A DNA stretch of 64,000 bases from Amycolatopsis vastitatis (GCF_002234595.1 NZ_NMUL01000026.1:62001-126000), one strand, 5' to 3'; positions 33,179 through 40,999 are shown, numbered from the stretch's first letter. The notes: generated from the sequence alone by a model not told the origin. Translations and numbers: made by a program.

Positions 33179-34086
33179 TCGTCACGCGCGGGCTGACCAA
33201 GCGGTACGGCACCACGGTGGCCGTCGACGCCGTGGACCTCGAAGTCCGCGAAGGCGACCGCTACGGCTTCCTCGGCCCGAACGGCTCGGGCAAGACCACC
33301 CTCGTCCGGATGCTGCTCGGCCTGGTCTACGCCACCACCGGCGAGATCGAAGTGCTCGGGAAGCCGGTGCCGAAACGGGTCGCCGAGGTGCTGCCCGAAG
33401 TCGGTGCGCTCGTCGAGGGCCCGGCCGCGTACCCGCACCTGTCCGGACGGCGGAACCTGGCGCTGCTCGACGCCGCCGGGCGTGGCGGCGGGCGGCGCAC
33501 GCGACGTCGTCGCATCGACGAAGCCCTCGAGCAGGTGGGGCTCGGCGGGGTCGACCAGCGGCCGGTGAAGGCGTACTCGCTCGGCATGCGGCAACGGCTG
33601 GGGCTGGCCGGCGCGCTGCTGCGGCGGCCCCGGCTGCTCATCCTCGACGAGCCGACCAACGGCCTCGACCCGCAGGGCATCAAGGAGATCCGGGAACTGC
33701 TGGTGGCGCTGAACGCGGGCGGCACCACGGTGTTCCTGTCCAGTCACCTGCTGGCCGAGGTGGAGCAGCTGTGCACCCGCGTCGGCGTCGTCGACCGCGG
33801 ACGGCTCGTGCTCGAGGACGACCTGGCCACGCTGCGGGCGGCGACCGGCCGGGTGCTGGTCGGCACACCGGACGCGACCGCGGCGGCCGCCGTCCTCGAC
33901 GGGCAGCTCGAGGCCCGCGACGGCGACCGGCTGGTCATCCGGCACGGCGACCCGGCGGCGCTCAACGCGCTGCTCGTCGGCGCGGGGGTGCGCGTGACGT
34001 CCATCCACGCCGAGCAGCGGACGCTGGAACAGGTCGTCCTCGACGTGACAGGTCCGGGCTCGGACCGGTTCGGGGCGGGGCGATGA
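33175..34086 (+). CDS. ABC transporter ATP-binding protein (ABC-2 type)
   Basis: A 303-residue ATPase with Walker A GPNGSGKTT (~38-46), signature motif YSLGMRQRLGLAGALL (~135), Walker B LLILDEPTNGLDPQG (~155) and H-loop SSHLLAEVEQLC. This is the DrrA/NatA-like class used with ABC-2 permeases. The C-terminal ~85 residues are extra, as in lipid/drug exporters. ATG start overlaps the upstream LolA-like gene; its stop overlaps the permease start by four bases. Cargo unknown, possibly a lipid given the partner. Confidence 0.92.
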   Translation: MIVTRGLTKRYGTTVAVDAVDLEVREGDRYGFLGPNGSGKTTLVRMLLGLVYATTGEIEVLGKPVPKRVAEVLPEVGALVEGPAAYPHLSGRRNLALLDAAGRGGGRRTRRRRIDEALEQVGLGGVDQRPVKAYSLGMRQRLGLAGALLRRPRLLILDEPTNGLDPQGIKEIRELLVALNAGGTTVFLSSHLLAEVEQLCTRVGVVDRGRLVLEDDLATLRAATGRVLVGTPDATAAAAVLDGQLEARDGDRLVIRHGDPAALNALLVGAGVRVTSIHAEQRTLEQVVLDVTGPGSDRFGAGR

Positions 34087-34925
34087 TCGGCGTCGAACTG
34101 CGGAAGCTCGCGCTGCGGCCGCGGGTGTGGGTCAGCGTGGTGCTGCTGTGCCTGCTGCCCGCGATCGTCGGCGTCTTCCTGGCGACGGCTGACTTCGCGC
34201 CGCCGCCCGGGCAGGGCGGGGCGTTCCTGTCGGCGGTGGTGAACGACGGCGCGCTGTACCCGGCCGCCGCGCTCGCGCTCGTGCTGCCGCTGTTCCTTCC
34301 GATCGCGGTCGCGGTGGTCGCGGGCGACGCGATCGCGGGCGAGGCCGCCGGCGGGACGCTGCGGTACCTGCTGGTGCGCCCGGTCGGGCGGACCCGGCTG
34401 CTGGGCGCGAAGATGGTGGCGCTGGCCGTCTACGTGACCGCGGCGATCGTCATCGTCGTGCTGACTTCGCTGGTGCTCGGGGTGTTCCTGTTCGGCACCG
34501 GCGGCACTCCGGGCGTGGCCGGCCCGGGCGGGCAGCCGTCCGGCGTGACGTCGTTGTCGGGGCAGTCGCTCAGCTCGTCCGCGCTCGGCCTGCGGCTGCT
34601 GGGCGCGGTGACCTACATCGTGGTGTCGATGCTGGGGTTCGCCGCGATCACCGTGTTCCTCTCGACGGTGACCGACTCCGCGCTCGGGGCCGCACTGGGC
34701 GGGCTCGCCGTGCTGATCATCAGCTCGGTGCTGGAGGCCCTCGACGCGGCCGCGTCCGTGAAGCCCTACTTACCGACGCACTACTGGCTGTCGTGGATCG
34801 ACTTCTTCCGCGATCCGGTGCTGTGGCGCAACATCGACCAGGGGCTGCTGCTGCAGGCCGGCTACATCGTGGTGTTCTTCGGCGCGGCGTGGGCGAACTT
34901 CGCGACGAAGGACGTCACGAGCTGA
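34083..34925 (+). CDS. ABC-2 type permease
   Basis: A 280-residue membrane protein with about six hydrophobic segments (VWVSVVLLCLLPAIVGVFL; LYPAAALALVLPLFLPIAVAV; VYVTAAIVIVVLTSLVLGVF; a long Gly/Ser/Pro-rich external loop at ~138-168; VTYIVVSMLGFAAITVFL; ALGAALGGLAVLIISSVLEAL; LQAGYIVVFFGAAWANFA). The motif DAIAGEAAGGTLRYLLVRPVGR after the second segment is typical of ABC-2 permeases. Coupled to the ATPase. Its last 11 bases overlap the convergent lipase-like gene. Confidence 0.9.
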   Translation: MIGVELRKLALRPRVWVSVVLLCLLPAIVGVFLATADFAPPPGQGGAFLSAVVNDGALYPAAALALVLPLFLPIAVAVVAGDAIAGEAAGGTLRYLLVRPVGRTRLLGAKMVALAVYVTAAIVIVVLTSLVLGVFLFGTGGTPGVAGPGGQPSGVTSLSGQSLSSSALGLRLLGAVTYIVVSMLGFAAITVFLSTVTDSALGAALGGLAVLIISSVLEALDAAASVKPYLPTHYWLSWIDFFRDPVLWRNIDQGLLLQAGYIVVFFGAAWANFATKDVTS

Positions 34926-35721
34926 GGCAGTCCGTGGGGACTTCGATCGGGCTGGTACCGAGGGCCTGGAGGACGAGCTCGGTGACGGCCGGGTCCATGG
35001 GCAGGTCGCCGTGGGCCGCCTCGTTGCCGGGGCAGATCTGCTGCAGGGCGACGTTGACCGCGCCGTCGACCCGGGCGGAGTCCGGCGGGGTGACCGTCTC
35101 GTCCCGGTCGGTCCAGATCGACAGCCACGGCAGGGTCGGCGGGATCGGTTCCTTCGCCAGCTCCTGAAGGAGGCTGCTGCCCGACGCGAGCTGGACGCAC
35201 GCGGCCGGGCACGCGCCGGGGACGAGCGCGCTGCCCGCCGTGGCCAGCCCGGTGCCGTGCATCGGCGCGCCGAGCGTCACCACCCGGCGGGCCTGGTGGG
35301 CGCCGCCCTCGCGGCTGACCCACAGCCGGGCCACGACCCCGCCCGCGGAGTACCCGATGACGTCGACCGACGGCGCCCCCTGCTCGTACGCCCGTTCGAC
35401 GGCCGCGGCGAGGACGGCGGCCTGTTCCACCAGGTCGCCGGTGCCGTCCCCGGCCAGGGTGAGCACCTCGGCGGTGCGGCCGGTGGCCTGCCGGATCCGC
35501 GCGGCGAGCTCGTCGAGCGCCCCCTGGCCGCCGCCGTAACCGGGCACGAGCAGTACCGGGCCGGGCCGGTTCTGGTCCGGCGTCCCGGCCTCCGGCGCGG
35601 CTTTCGCTCCGGAGGTGGCGACGACGGCGGCGGCGACCACGGCCACCACGGCCACCGCGACGCTGCTCAGCATCAAGCGCCGCCGCGGGCTGAGTCCGCC
35701 CCACCAGGCCGTGATCCGCAC
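34915..35721 (-). CDS. Secreted lipase-like alpha/beta hydrolase
   Basis: A 268-residue exported hydrolase with an N-terminal membrane segment/signal (RRRLMLSSVAVAVVAVVAA). The oxyanion region is VLLVPGYGGGQGAL (~57), the nucleophile elbow VIGYSAGGVVARLW (Ser ~124), an Asp candidate in IWTDRDETVTPP (~205) and a His near AAHGDLPMD (~245). It resembles class-2 lipases (LipA/EstA type) of actinomycetes. ATG start. The EamA frame from upstream runs 49 bases into it, an abnormal overlap discussed under that gene. Confidence 0.85.
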   Translation of the reverse strand: MRITAWWGGLSPRRRLMLSSVAVAVVAVVAAAVVATSGAKAAPEAGTPDQNRPGPVLLVPGYGGGQGALDELAARIRQATGRTAEVLTLAGDGTGDLVEQAAVLAAAVERAYEQGAPSVDVIGYSAGGVVARLWVSREGGAHQARRVVTLGAPMHGTGLATAGSALVPGACPAACVQLASGSSLLQELAKEPIPPTLPWLSIWTDRDETVTPPDSARVDGAVNVALQQICPGNEAAHGDLPMDPAVTELVLQALGTSPIEVPTDCLSS

Positions 35722-36899
35722 GGTTCCATGATGACCCCGCCGAGGTCACAACGGCGTGCGGGAACCGGGCCGGACTCCGCCGATCCGGTGAGCCGCTGAA
35801 CCGGGTGTGCGGCGGAGGGCGTGTGCCCGGCGGGAGTGGTGAGAGGGAATCGGGGTGAGCCGATCATGCGCGTGCGGACCGCGGTGCTCGTCGTACCGGT
35901 GCTCGTGGTGGAGCTGGTCGCCTGCGGGCAGCCGGGGGTGGAGGTGAAGGGCCGGGCGGTGCCCGTGCCGTCGAGTACCGGCGTGCCCGCGTGCGCGTGG
36001 CTCGGGGATACGCCGGTGGTGAAGGGCGGCTTCGCCGGCTGACGCCGCCCGGTCCGCCGCTGGGCGAACACCACGGCGGCGAGCACGATCGCGGCGCCGA
36101 GCAGCTGCCACGCCGTCAGCCGCTGGCCGAGCACCAGCCAGCCCAGCAGGGTCGCGACGACCGGGCTCAGCAGGCCGAGGAACGTCACGTGCGTCGCGGC
36201 CAGCGCGCGGATCCCGCGGAACCACAAGGCGTACGCGATCGCGGCACCGATCAGCGCGAGGTAGCCGTAGCCCGCCAGGTTCGCGCCGGACAGCGACGGC
36301 GGGGGAGCGCCTTCGACGGCCAGGGCGACCGGCACGAGCACCAGCCCGCCCGCGACGAGCTGCCAGCCGGTCGTGGCCAGCAGCGGCGCGGGGGACGTCC
36401 AGCGCTTGCTCAGCACGACGCCGGTGGCCATCACGACCGCGCCGCCGGCCGCGGCGGCGACGCCGAGCGCGTCGAGCCGGGCGTCGGACTGCAGGACCAG
36501 CAGGCTGACCCCGAGCACCCCGGCGACGCCGGCGAGCACGGTCCGGCGGTTCAGGCGTTCGCCGAGGAGACCGGTCGACAGGCCCGCGACGATCAGCGGC
36601 TGCAGGGCGCCGAGCGTGGCGGCGACCCCGCCGGGCAGCCGGTAGGCGGCGACGAACAGCAAGGCCAGGAAGGCGCCGATGTTGAGGGTGCCCAGCACGA
36701 GCGAGCGCCACCACCAGTCGCCCTGGGGCAGGCGGCGGGTGAGCGCGACCAGCAGCAGCCCGGCGGGCAGGGCGCGGATCACCGCGGCGAGCAGGGGGCG
36801 GCCGGGTGGCAGGAACTCGGTCGTGACGAGGTAGGTGGTGCCCCAGATGGCCGGGGCGAGGGCGGTGACGAGGATGAGGGCGAACCGGTTGTTTAGCAC
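35673..36899 (-). CDS. EamA/DMT-family transporter with abnormal C-terminal read-through
   Basis: The first ~290 residues are a normal 10-helix drug/metabolite transporter: MLNNRFALILVTALAPAIWG, ... LSTGLLGERLNRRTVLAGVAG, and a second EamA repeat ending VTFLGLLSPVVATLLGWLVL, then AAVVFAQRRTGRRQ. Family members stop about there (~300). Here the frame runs on another ~115 residues with low-complexity, Thr/Ser/Pro-rich sequence that is antisense to a lipoprotein-like reading frame, and stops inside the lipase gene. I infer that the natural stop was lost by a nearby deletion. GTG start at 36899, with no ribosome site, inside a palindrome; it diverges from MarR. Confidence 0.82.
   Translation of the reverse strand: MLNNRFALILVTALAPAIWGTTYLVTTEFLPPGRPLLAAVIRALPAGLLLVALTRRLPQGDWWWRSLVLGTLNIGAFLALLFVAAYRLPGGVAATLGALQPLIVAGLSTGLLGERLNRRTVLAGVAGVLGVSLLVLQSDARLDALGVAAAAGGAVVMATGVVLSKRWTSPAPLLATTGWQLVAGGLVLVPVALAVEGAPPPSLSGANLAGYGYLALIGAAIAYALWFRGIRALAATHVTFLGLLSPVVATLLGWLVLGQRLTAWQLLGAAIVLAAVVFAQRRTGRRQPAKPPFTTGVSPSHAHAGTPVLDGTGTARPFTSTPGCPQATSSTTSTGTTSTAVRTRMIGSPRFPLTTPAGHTPSAAHPVQRLTGSAESGPVPARRCDLGGVIMEPCGSRPGGADSARGGA
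35866..36042 (+). pseudogene. Truncated lipoprotein-like remnant
   Basis: A 58-residue frame beginning MRVRTAVLVVPVLVVELVAC. It has a signal-peptide-like core and a lipobox (LVAC-G), followed by QPGVEVKGRAVPVPSSTG, typical of the first residues of actinobacterial lipoproteins (for example DUF3558-type), then stops. No lipoprotein body follows: downstream DNA is the EamA gene on the opposite strand. I interpret it as the 5' stub of a lipoprotein gene whose 3' part was deleted together with the EamA stop codon. It could alternatively be a small lipoprotein, which is less likely. Confidence 0.4.
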
Positions 36900-36917
36900 T
36901 AAGGTAGATTACCTCAG
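36899..36917. promoter_or_regulatory. Imperfect palindrome in MarR/EamA divergent promoter
   Basis: CTAAGGTA-GAT-TACCTCAG (36899-36917) has 7 of 8 arm pairs matching and touches the EamA GTG start. CGCTAAAGTAGATCGC just beside it repeats part of the motif. It is a likely MarR binding site for autoregulation and EamA repression. Confidence 0.6.
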
Positions 36918-36976
36918 CGCTAAAGTAGATCGCTACTGTCTCACTTACCGCTAAGGCATCCGTTACGCTGAGGGCC

Positions 36977-37474
36977 ATGGCCGACCACGTGGACCGGGTC
37001 CTGGAGCAGTGGCACGCCGAGCGTCCCGACCTCGACGTATCCCCCATGGGGGTGATCGGCCGGCTGAGCCGGCTGAGCGTGCTGGTCGACGCGGAGCTGC
37101 GCCGCACGTTCGCCCGCCACGGCCTGGACCGCTCCAGCTTCGACGTCCTCGCGACCCTGCGCCGCAGCGGACCGCCCTACCGGCTGACCCCGACCGAGCT
37201 GATGCGCTCGGCCATGGTCACGTCCGGGGCCGTCACCCAGCGGCTCGACAAGCTGGAGGCCCGCGGGCTGGTCAAGCGCACCCCGGACGAGGCGGACGGC
37301 CGCGGGGTGCGGGTCGAGCTGACCGACGCCGGCGGCGAGCTGATCGACCGGGTCCTGCCGGACCACGTGGAAACCGAGCACCGCATCCTGGCCGCGCTGG
37401 GTGCCGGCGAGCGCGACGAACTGGCCGCGACGCTGCGCACGCTGCTGGAAAGCCTGGGCGGCGCGGGCTCTTGA
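36977..37474 (+). CDS. MarR-family transcriptional regulator
   Basis: A 165-residue winged-helix regulator. The DNA-binding core is at ~55-115 (FDVLATLRRSGPPYRLTPTEL, MVTSGAVTQRLDKLEARGLV, then the wing RTPDEADGRGVRVELTDAG). Flanking helices mediate dimerisation. It diverges from the EamA exporter gene, with a palindrome covering the exporter's start, so it probably represses the exporter and responds to a small-molecule ligand. ATG start with GAGGGCC upstream. Confidence 0.92.
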   Translation: MADHVDRVLEQWHAERPDLDVSPMGVIGRLSRLSVLVDAELRRTFARHGLDRSSFDVLATLRRSGPPYRLTPTELMRSAMVTSGAVTQRLDKLEARGLVKRTPDEADGRGVRVELTDAGGELIDRVLPDHVETEHRILAALGAGERDELAATLRTLLESLGGAGS

Positions 37475-37501
37475 GGAACTCGTGCCGGTGCCGGTGGCGA
37501 T

Positions 37502-37557
37502 GTCGTGAACGACTCGTTCACGACCTCCGACGACATGAACGAGTCGTTCATGACGTC
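37502..37557. repeat. Second GAACGACTC-type dyad between convergent genes
   Basis: It consists of two palindromes: GTCGTGAACGA-C-TCGTTCACGAC (37502-37524) and CATGAACGA-G-TCGTTCATG (37534-37552). The two halves also pair with each other with one mismatch, giving a long cruciform. Position matches the 30732 element: between convergent 3' ends (37474 and 37580). Likely terminator or repeat family member. Confidence 0.85.
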
Positions 37558-37579
37558 CGGGCCGGGCCGGGAGCGGAGG

Positions 37580-38524
37580 CTAGGAGATCTGCCGGACCGG
37601 TTCGCGGTCCAGCAGGTAGTCGAGGTCGATGCGGCCGCCCGCCGCCGCGAGGACCGCGTCGATCGCGAGGTCGACGTCGAGCTTGCGGCCGTGCTGGTCG
37701 GCGTAGGCGCGCATCAGGTTGCCGACGTGCCGTTCCGGGTTGCGCCACCCCGGCCACCGCAGCGACGCCTGCTTCGCCAGCTTCGTGAAGTCGGACTGGC
37801 GCGCGGTCGCCTCCAGCAGCCACTCCAGGTAGACGCGCATCGCGTGGAAGGCGGTGTGGCCCGGGGTCGCCACCGGGCCGTGGCCGGGGACCACGGTGCG
37901 CGGCCGGAACGTGTCCTGGAGCCAGGCGAGCGCGTCGAGCCAGCCGGGGATCGAGCCGTGCACCGCCACCGGCGTGCTGCCGATGAACACCAGGTCGCCG
38001 GTGAACAGCGTGCCCGACCGCGGCTCGTGCACCACCAGGTCGCCCGCCGTGTGCGCGACGCCCGGCACGGCCACCACGTCGGCGGCCGCGCCGCCGAGGT
38101 CGAGGCGCTGCCGGCCGCTCACCGGCCGCACCGCGTCCGGCTCCGGTGGCTCCAGCACGCCCCACCGGGTGCAGGTGAAGACGTTGCCGTAGGTCTGCGG
38201 GCCCGCCTTGACCAGTTCGACGCTGCCCGGCGCGGCCAGTGCCGTCCCGCCGTCACGCAGGGCGACGCCGAGGCCGTTGTGGTGCTCGCCGTGCGCGTGG
38301 GTGATGACGACGGTGAGCTCGACCTCGCCCGCGTACTTGCGGACGTCGCGCAGCAGTTCCAGGGTCGCCGACTCGGTGCCGCAGGTGTCGATCAGCGCGA
38401 CGCCGTCGCTGCCCTGGATCCAGCCGCTGTTCGCGACGAACCAGTCGGCCGGGCTCTTCACGTACGCCACCACTCCCGGCCGCGCGTGCCGGAGCGGGAC
38501 GATGTTCGATCTGACGGCCGGCAT
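37580..38524 (-). CDS. Metallo-beta-lactamase-fold hydrolase
   Basis: A 314-residue MBL-fold enzyme. The metal motif is THAHGEHHNG (HxHxEH; the usual Asp is Glu) near residue 75, with ALIDTCGTESATLELL before it, GVAHTAGDLVVH (~160), GTLFTGDLVF (~175) and VVPGHGP (~215). Such enzymes hydrolyse esters, lactones or thioesters. The Glu change is found in some sub-families and may tune the metal site. ATG start with GAGGAACC upstream. The gene lies alone, leftward, between the 37.5-kb dyad and the divergent PTS operon control region; it could share that region but shows no PTS link. Confidence 0.88.
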   Translation of the reverse strand: MPAVRSNIVPLRHARPGVVAYVKSPADWFVANSGWIQGSDGVALIDTCGTESATLELLRDVRKYAGEVELTVVITHAHGEHHNGLGVALRDGGTALAAPGSVELVKAGPQTYGNVFTCTRWGVLEPPEPDAVRPVSGRQRLDLGGAAADVVAVPGVAHTAGDLVVHEPRSGTLFTGDLVFIGSTPVAVHGSIPGWLDALAWLQDTFRPRTVVPGHGPVATPGHTAFHAMRVYLEWLLEATARQSDFTKLAKQASLRWPGWRNPERHVGNLMRAYADQHGRKLDVDLAIDAVLAAAGGRIDLDYLLDREPVRQIS

Positions 38525-38685
38525 GGTTCCTCCCCTGAAGTGACGAAGCGGTTAACGACGGTGGCCGGGCCAGGTTGCGCTTTCTCCGGGAACGTTCCGG
38601 GCCGGGGGAGGCCTCCGGTCATTCTTTCGAATTTCGGTCGGTTGAACGGTAGATAATTTTCTCCGGCCGATCATCGGCGCAGGTC

Positions 38686-38726
38686 TTGACAGTCGATCTC
38701 GACCGTCCATACTGGTATATACCTTT
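38686..38726 (+). promoter_or_regulatory. Upstream promoter P1 with DasR-type half-matched operator
   Basis: TTGACA (38686-38691) is followed after 16 bases by CATACT (38708-38713). Overlapping it is ACTGGTATATACCTTT (38711-38726), whose left half matches the DasR-type consensus A(C/G)TGGTCTAGACCA(C/G)T (recalled). A core GGTATATACC palindrome is inside. Repression of P1 by a GntR/UTRA protein is plausible. Confidence 0.55.
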
Positions 38727-38753
38727 ATGGGAGGGTCCGGGAAACAACGAGGG

Positions 38754-38814
38754 GGCTTCGCGCTCGCGGGCCGACGGCAGGTCTGAGGGGTCCTACCGTC
38801 GGCCGCGCGAAGCC
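38754..38814 (+). ncRNA. Two-tier hairpin, candidate leader RNA or attenuator
   Basis: Outer perfect 10-bp stem (38754-38763 with 38805-38814) and inner perfect 9-bp stem (38769-38777 with 38796-38804), with a 5-nt bulge on one side and an 18-nt loop. It lies downstream of P1 and upstream of P2. A 19-codon frame (ATG 38727 to TGA 38784-38786) has its stop in the loop. No U-tract follows. It may be an attenuator, an mRNA leader, or the 3' end of a short RNA from P1. Confidence 0.5.
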
Positions 38815-38843
38815 GTTGGCGCGGGCACCGGTCACGGGTCGTG

Positions 38844-38872
38844 TTGACACAGATACTGGTACGAACCAGTAT
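38844..38872 (+). promoter_or_regulatory. PTS operon promoter P2 with overlapping inverted-repeat operator
   Basis: TTGACA (38844-38849) and CAGTAT (38867-38872) are spaced by 17 bases. ATACTGGT-ACGA-ACCAGTAT (38853-38872) is a perfect inverted repeat with DasR-type ACTGGT/ACCAGT halves lying across the spacer and -10. The IIB start follows 28 bases after. The convergent GntR/UTRA regulator is the likely repressor. Confidence 0.7.
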
Positions 38873-38899
38873 GTCTCCTTGCCGGCCGGGAGGAGACAC

Positions 38900-39376
38900 A
38901 TGGCGGGGGCACACGTCCGGATCGACAACCGGCTCATCCACGGTCAGGTCACCGTCGCGTGGACCCGGCGGCTCGGCGTGCGCCGGCTGCTCGTCTGCAA
39001 CGACGACGTCGCCGCCGACGACCTGCAGCGGATGCTGCTCCCGCAGGCCGCCCGAGGTCTCCCGACCGACGTGCTGTCGGTCGCCGGCACACTGGCCGCG
39101 CCCGCCGGCCCGGGCGTCATGATCATCGCGCAGCACCCCGAGGACGCCTTCCGCCTCGTCGAAGGCGGGCTGCGGCCCGAGGTCGTCAACGTCGGCAACG
39201 TCGCGCCGCGGCCGGGCGTCACCTACACGATGGTGACGCGCTCGATCGCGGTCACCGCGGACGAGGCCGACGCCTACCGGAAGCTCGCCGCGGCGGGCAT
39301 CCCGCTGGTCACCCAGCTGATGCCGCAGGACAAGCCGACCGAATTCGTCCCGTTGCTCGACCGGAAAGGGCTCTAG
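38900..39376 (+). CDS. PTS IIB component, mannose/fructose/sorbose family
   Basis: A 158-residue IIB-Man protein that takes phosphate from IIA onto His14 (VRIDNRLIHGQVTVAW). The fold pattern matches the family throughout: LVCNDDVAADDLQRMLL, VMIIAQHPEDAFRLVEGG, NVGNVAPRPG, and LAAAGIPLVTQLMP. It phosphorylates incoming sugar at the membrane with the IIC-IID protein. The ATG at 38900 follows GGGAGGAG (38888-38894). First gene of the operon, directly behind P2 and its inverted repeat. Mannose-family PTS is uncommon in actinomycetes. EI and HPr are not in the window. Confidence 0.92.
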   Translation: MAGAHVRIDNRLIHGQVTVAWTRRLGVRRLLVCNDDVAADDLQRMLLPQAARGLPTDVLSVAGTLAAPAGPGVMIIAQHPEDAFRLVEGGLRPEVVNVGNVAPRPGVTYTMVTRSIAVTADEADAYRKLAAAGIPLVTQLMPQDKPTEFVPLLDRKGL

Positions 39377-39382
39377 CCCCGC

Positions 39383-40999
39383 ATGCTCGTCGCGTTGGCC
39401 CTGACCATCTGGGCGATCTACTGCACCTACGACGGGCTCGGCCCGTTCCTCATCTACGCCCAGCGCCCGCTGATCGCCGGCTCGGTGGCCGGGCTGATCA
39501 CCGGGCACCCGCTGCTCGGCCTGCTGATCGGCGCGACGCTGGAGCTGGCCGCCCTCGGCGTCTACACCTACGGCGGCGCCACCATCCCGGACTACCAGAC
39601 CGGCGCGATCGTCGGCACCGCGCTGGCCGCGGGCGCCGCCGGCGAGGTGTCCGCGCAGGCCGCGATCGGGATCGGTGTCGGGCTGCCGGCGGCGATCCTG
39701 CTGGCCGCGCTGGACCCGGTCGGCAAGATGGTCACCACCGCGCTGGTGCACCGGGCCGATGGCTACGCCGCCGATGGCAACGCGCGCGGCCTCGCGATGA
39801 TCCACTGGGTCAGCCTGGTCCCGTGGGTCGCGGTGCGCGCCATCCCGACGTTCCTCGCCGCGCTCGCCGCGTCCGGCGGGCTGGTCAAGGACATCACCGC
39901 GAGCATCCCCGCCGGGTTCGTGCAGGGCATGACGCTGGCCGGGTCGCTGCTGCCGGCGGTCGGCTTCGCGCTGCTGCTCGGCATGATGGAGCTGTCGAAG
40001 TACTGGTACCTGCTGCTGATCGGGTTCGTCGGGTTCGCCTACCTGCACCTGCCGGTCCTGGGGGTCGCGCTCGTCGGGGTCGCCGTCGCGATGCTGTTCG
40101 TGACGCTCAAGCGCGACGAGCCCGTGCTCGTGGTGCCCGAGGCGGCCGACGACGAGCCCTCCGCCGACCCGCGGCTGACCAAGCAGGACCTGCGCCGGGC
40201 GTTCCGCCGGTACTTCTGGTCGAGCCAGATCTCCTGGAACTACGAACGGATGCAGGCGCTCGGGTTCGCGTATTCGATGGAACCGGTGCTGCGCCGGCTC
40301 TACCCGGACAAGGCGGACTACGCCGCCGGCCTGCAGCGGCACCTCCAGTTCTTCAACACCTCGGTGCTGGTCGGCGGCCCACTGATCCTCGGCTCCACGG
40401 TCGCGCTGGAGGAGGCGGGCACGCCGAAGTCGGCCGCGAGCACGAAGGTCGCCCTGATGGGGCCCATGGCCGGGATCGGCGACACCGTCGTCTTCGCGCT
40501 GTACAACAGCATCGTCTTCACCATGGGCGCGTCGTGGGCGCTGCAGGGCAACTGGCTCGGCCCGGTCTTCGCCGCCGTGATGGTGCTGGTTCCGTACGCG
40601 CTCGTGCGGCGCTGGCAGTTCGGGTTCGCCTACCGCGAGGGCAAGCGGCTGGCCGGGCACCTCGCCGCCGGCGCGCTCGCCCGCGTCGCGCAGGGCGCGA
40701 CCGTGCTCGGTTTCGTCGTGCTCGGCGGGTTCATCCCGTCGATCGTCAAGGTCGTCACCACGCTGACCTACCGGCAGACCACCACGGTCCAGGGGCAGCC
40801 GGTGACCCAGTCCGTGGCCATCCAGGCCCGGCTCGACGAACTGCTGCCGTTCCTGCTCCCGGTGCTGGTCACCGCCGGGGTCTACCTGCTGACGGTCAAG
40901 GCGCGGCTGCGGCCGGTCTGGGTCATCGGCATCGTCGTCGTCGCCGGGGTCATCCTGGGGTGGCTCGGCTGGTTCGCGCCTGCCCCGGCGAAGAGTTAG
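39383..40999 (+). CDS. Fused PTS IIC-IID membrane component, mannose family
   Basis: A 538-residue membrane protein joining two normally separate subunits. Residues ~1-245 are IIC-Man: LALTIWAIYCTYDGLGPFLI start, GLITGHPLLGLLIGATLEL, YGGATIPDYQTGAIVGT and a run of hydrophobic helices. After a charged linker (~250-270, VVPEAADDEPSADPRLTKQD), residues ~270-538 are IID-Man: RRYFWSSQISWNYERMQALGF, YSMEPVLRRLYPD, LMGPMAGIGDTVVF and a hydrophobic C-terminus. In E. coli these are ManY and ManZ. The fusion fixes 1:1 stoichiometry of the sugar channel. ATG start six bases after the IIB stop. Confidence 0.88.
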   Translation: MLVALALTIWAIYCTYDGLGPFLIYAQRPLIAGSVAGLITGHPLLGLLIGATLELAALGVYTYGGATIPDYQTGAIVGTALAAGAAGEVSAQAAIGIGVGLPAAILLAALDPVGKMVTTALVHRADGYAADGNARGLAMIHWVSLVPWVAVRAIPTFLAALAASGGLVKDITASIPAGFVQGMTLAGSLLPAVGFALLLGMMELSKYWYLLLIGFVGFAYLHLPVLGVALVGVAVAMLFVTLKRDEPVLVVPEAADDEPSADPRLTKQDLRRAFRRYFWSSQISWNYERMQALGFAYSMEPVLRRLYPDKADYAAGLQRHLQFFNTSVLVGGPLILGSTVALEEAGTPKSAASTKVALMGPMAGIGDTVVFALYNSIVFTMGASWALQGNWLGPVFAAVMVLVPYALVRRWQFGFAYREGKRLAGHLAAGALARVAQGATVLGFVVLGGFIPSIVKVVTTLTYRQTTTVQGQPVTQSVAIQARLDELLPFLLPVLVTAGVYLLTVKARLRPVWVIGIVVVAGVILGWLGWFAPAPAKS

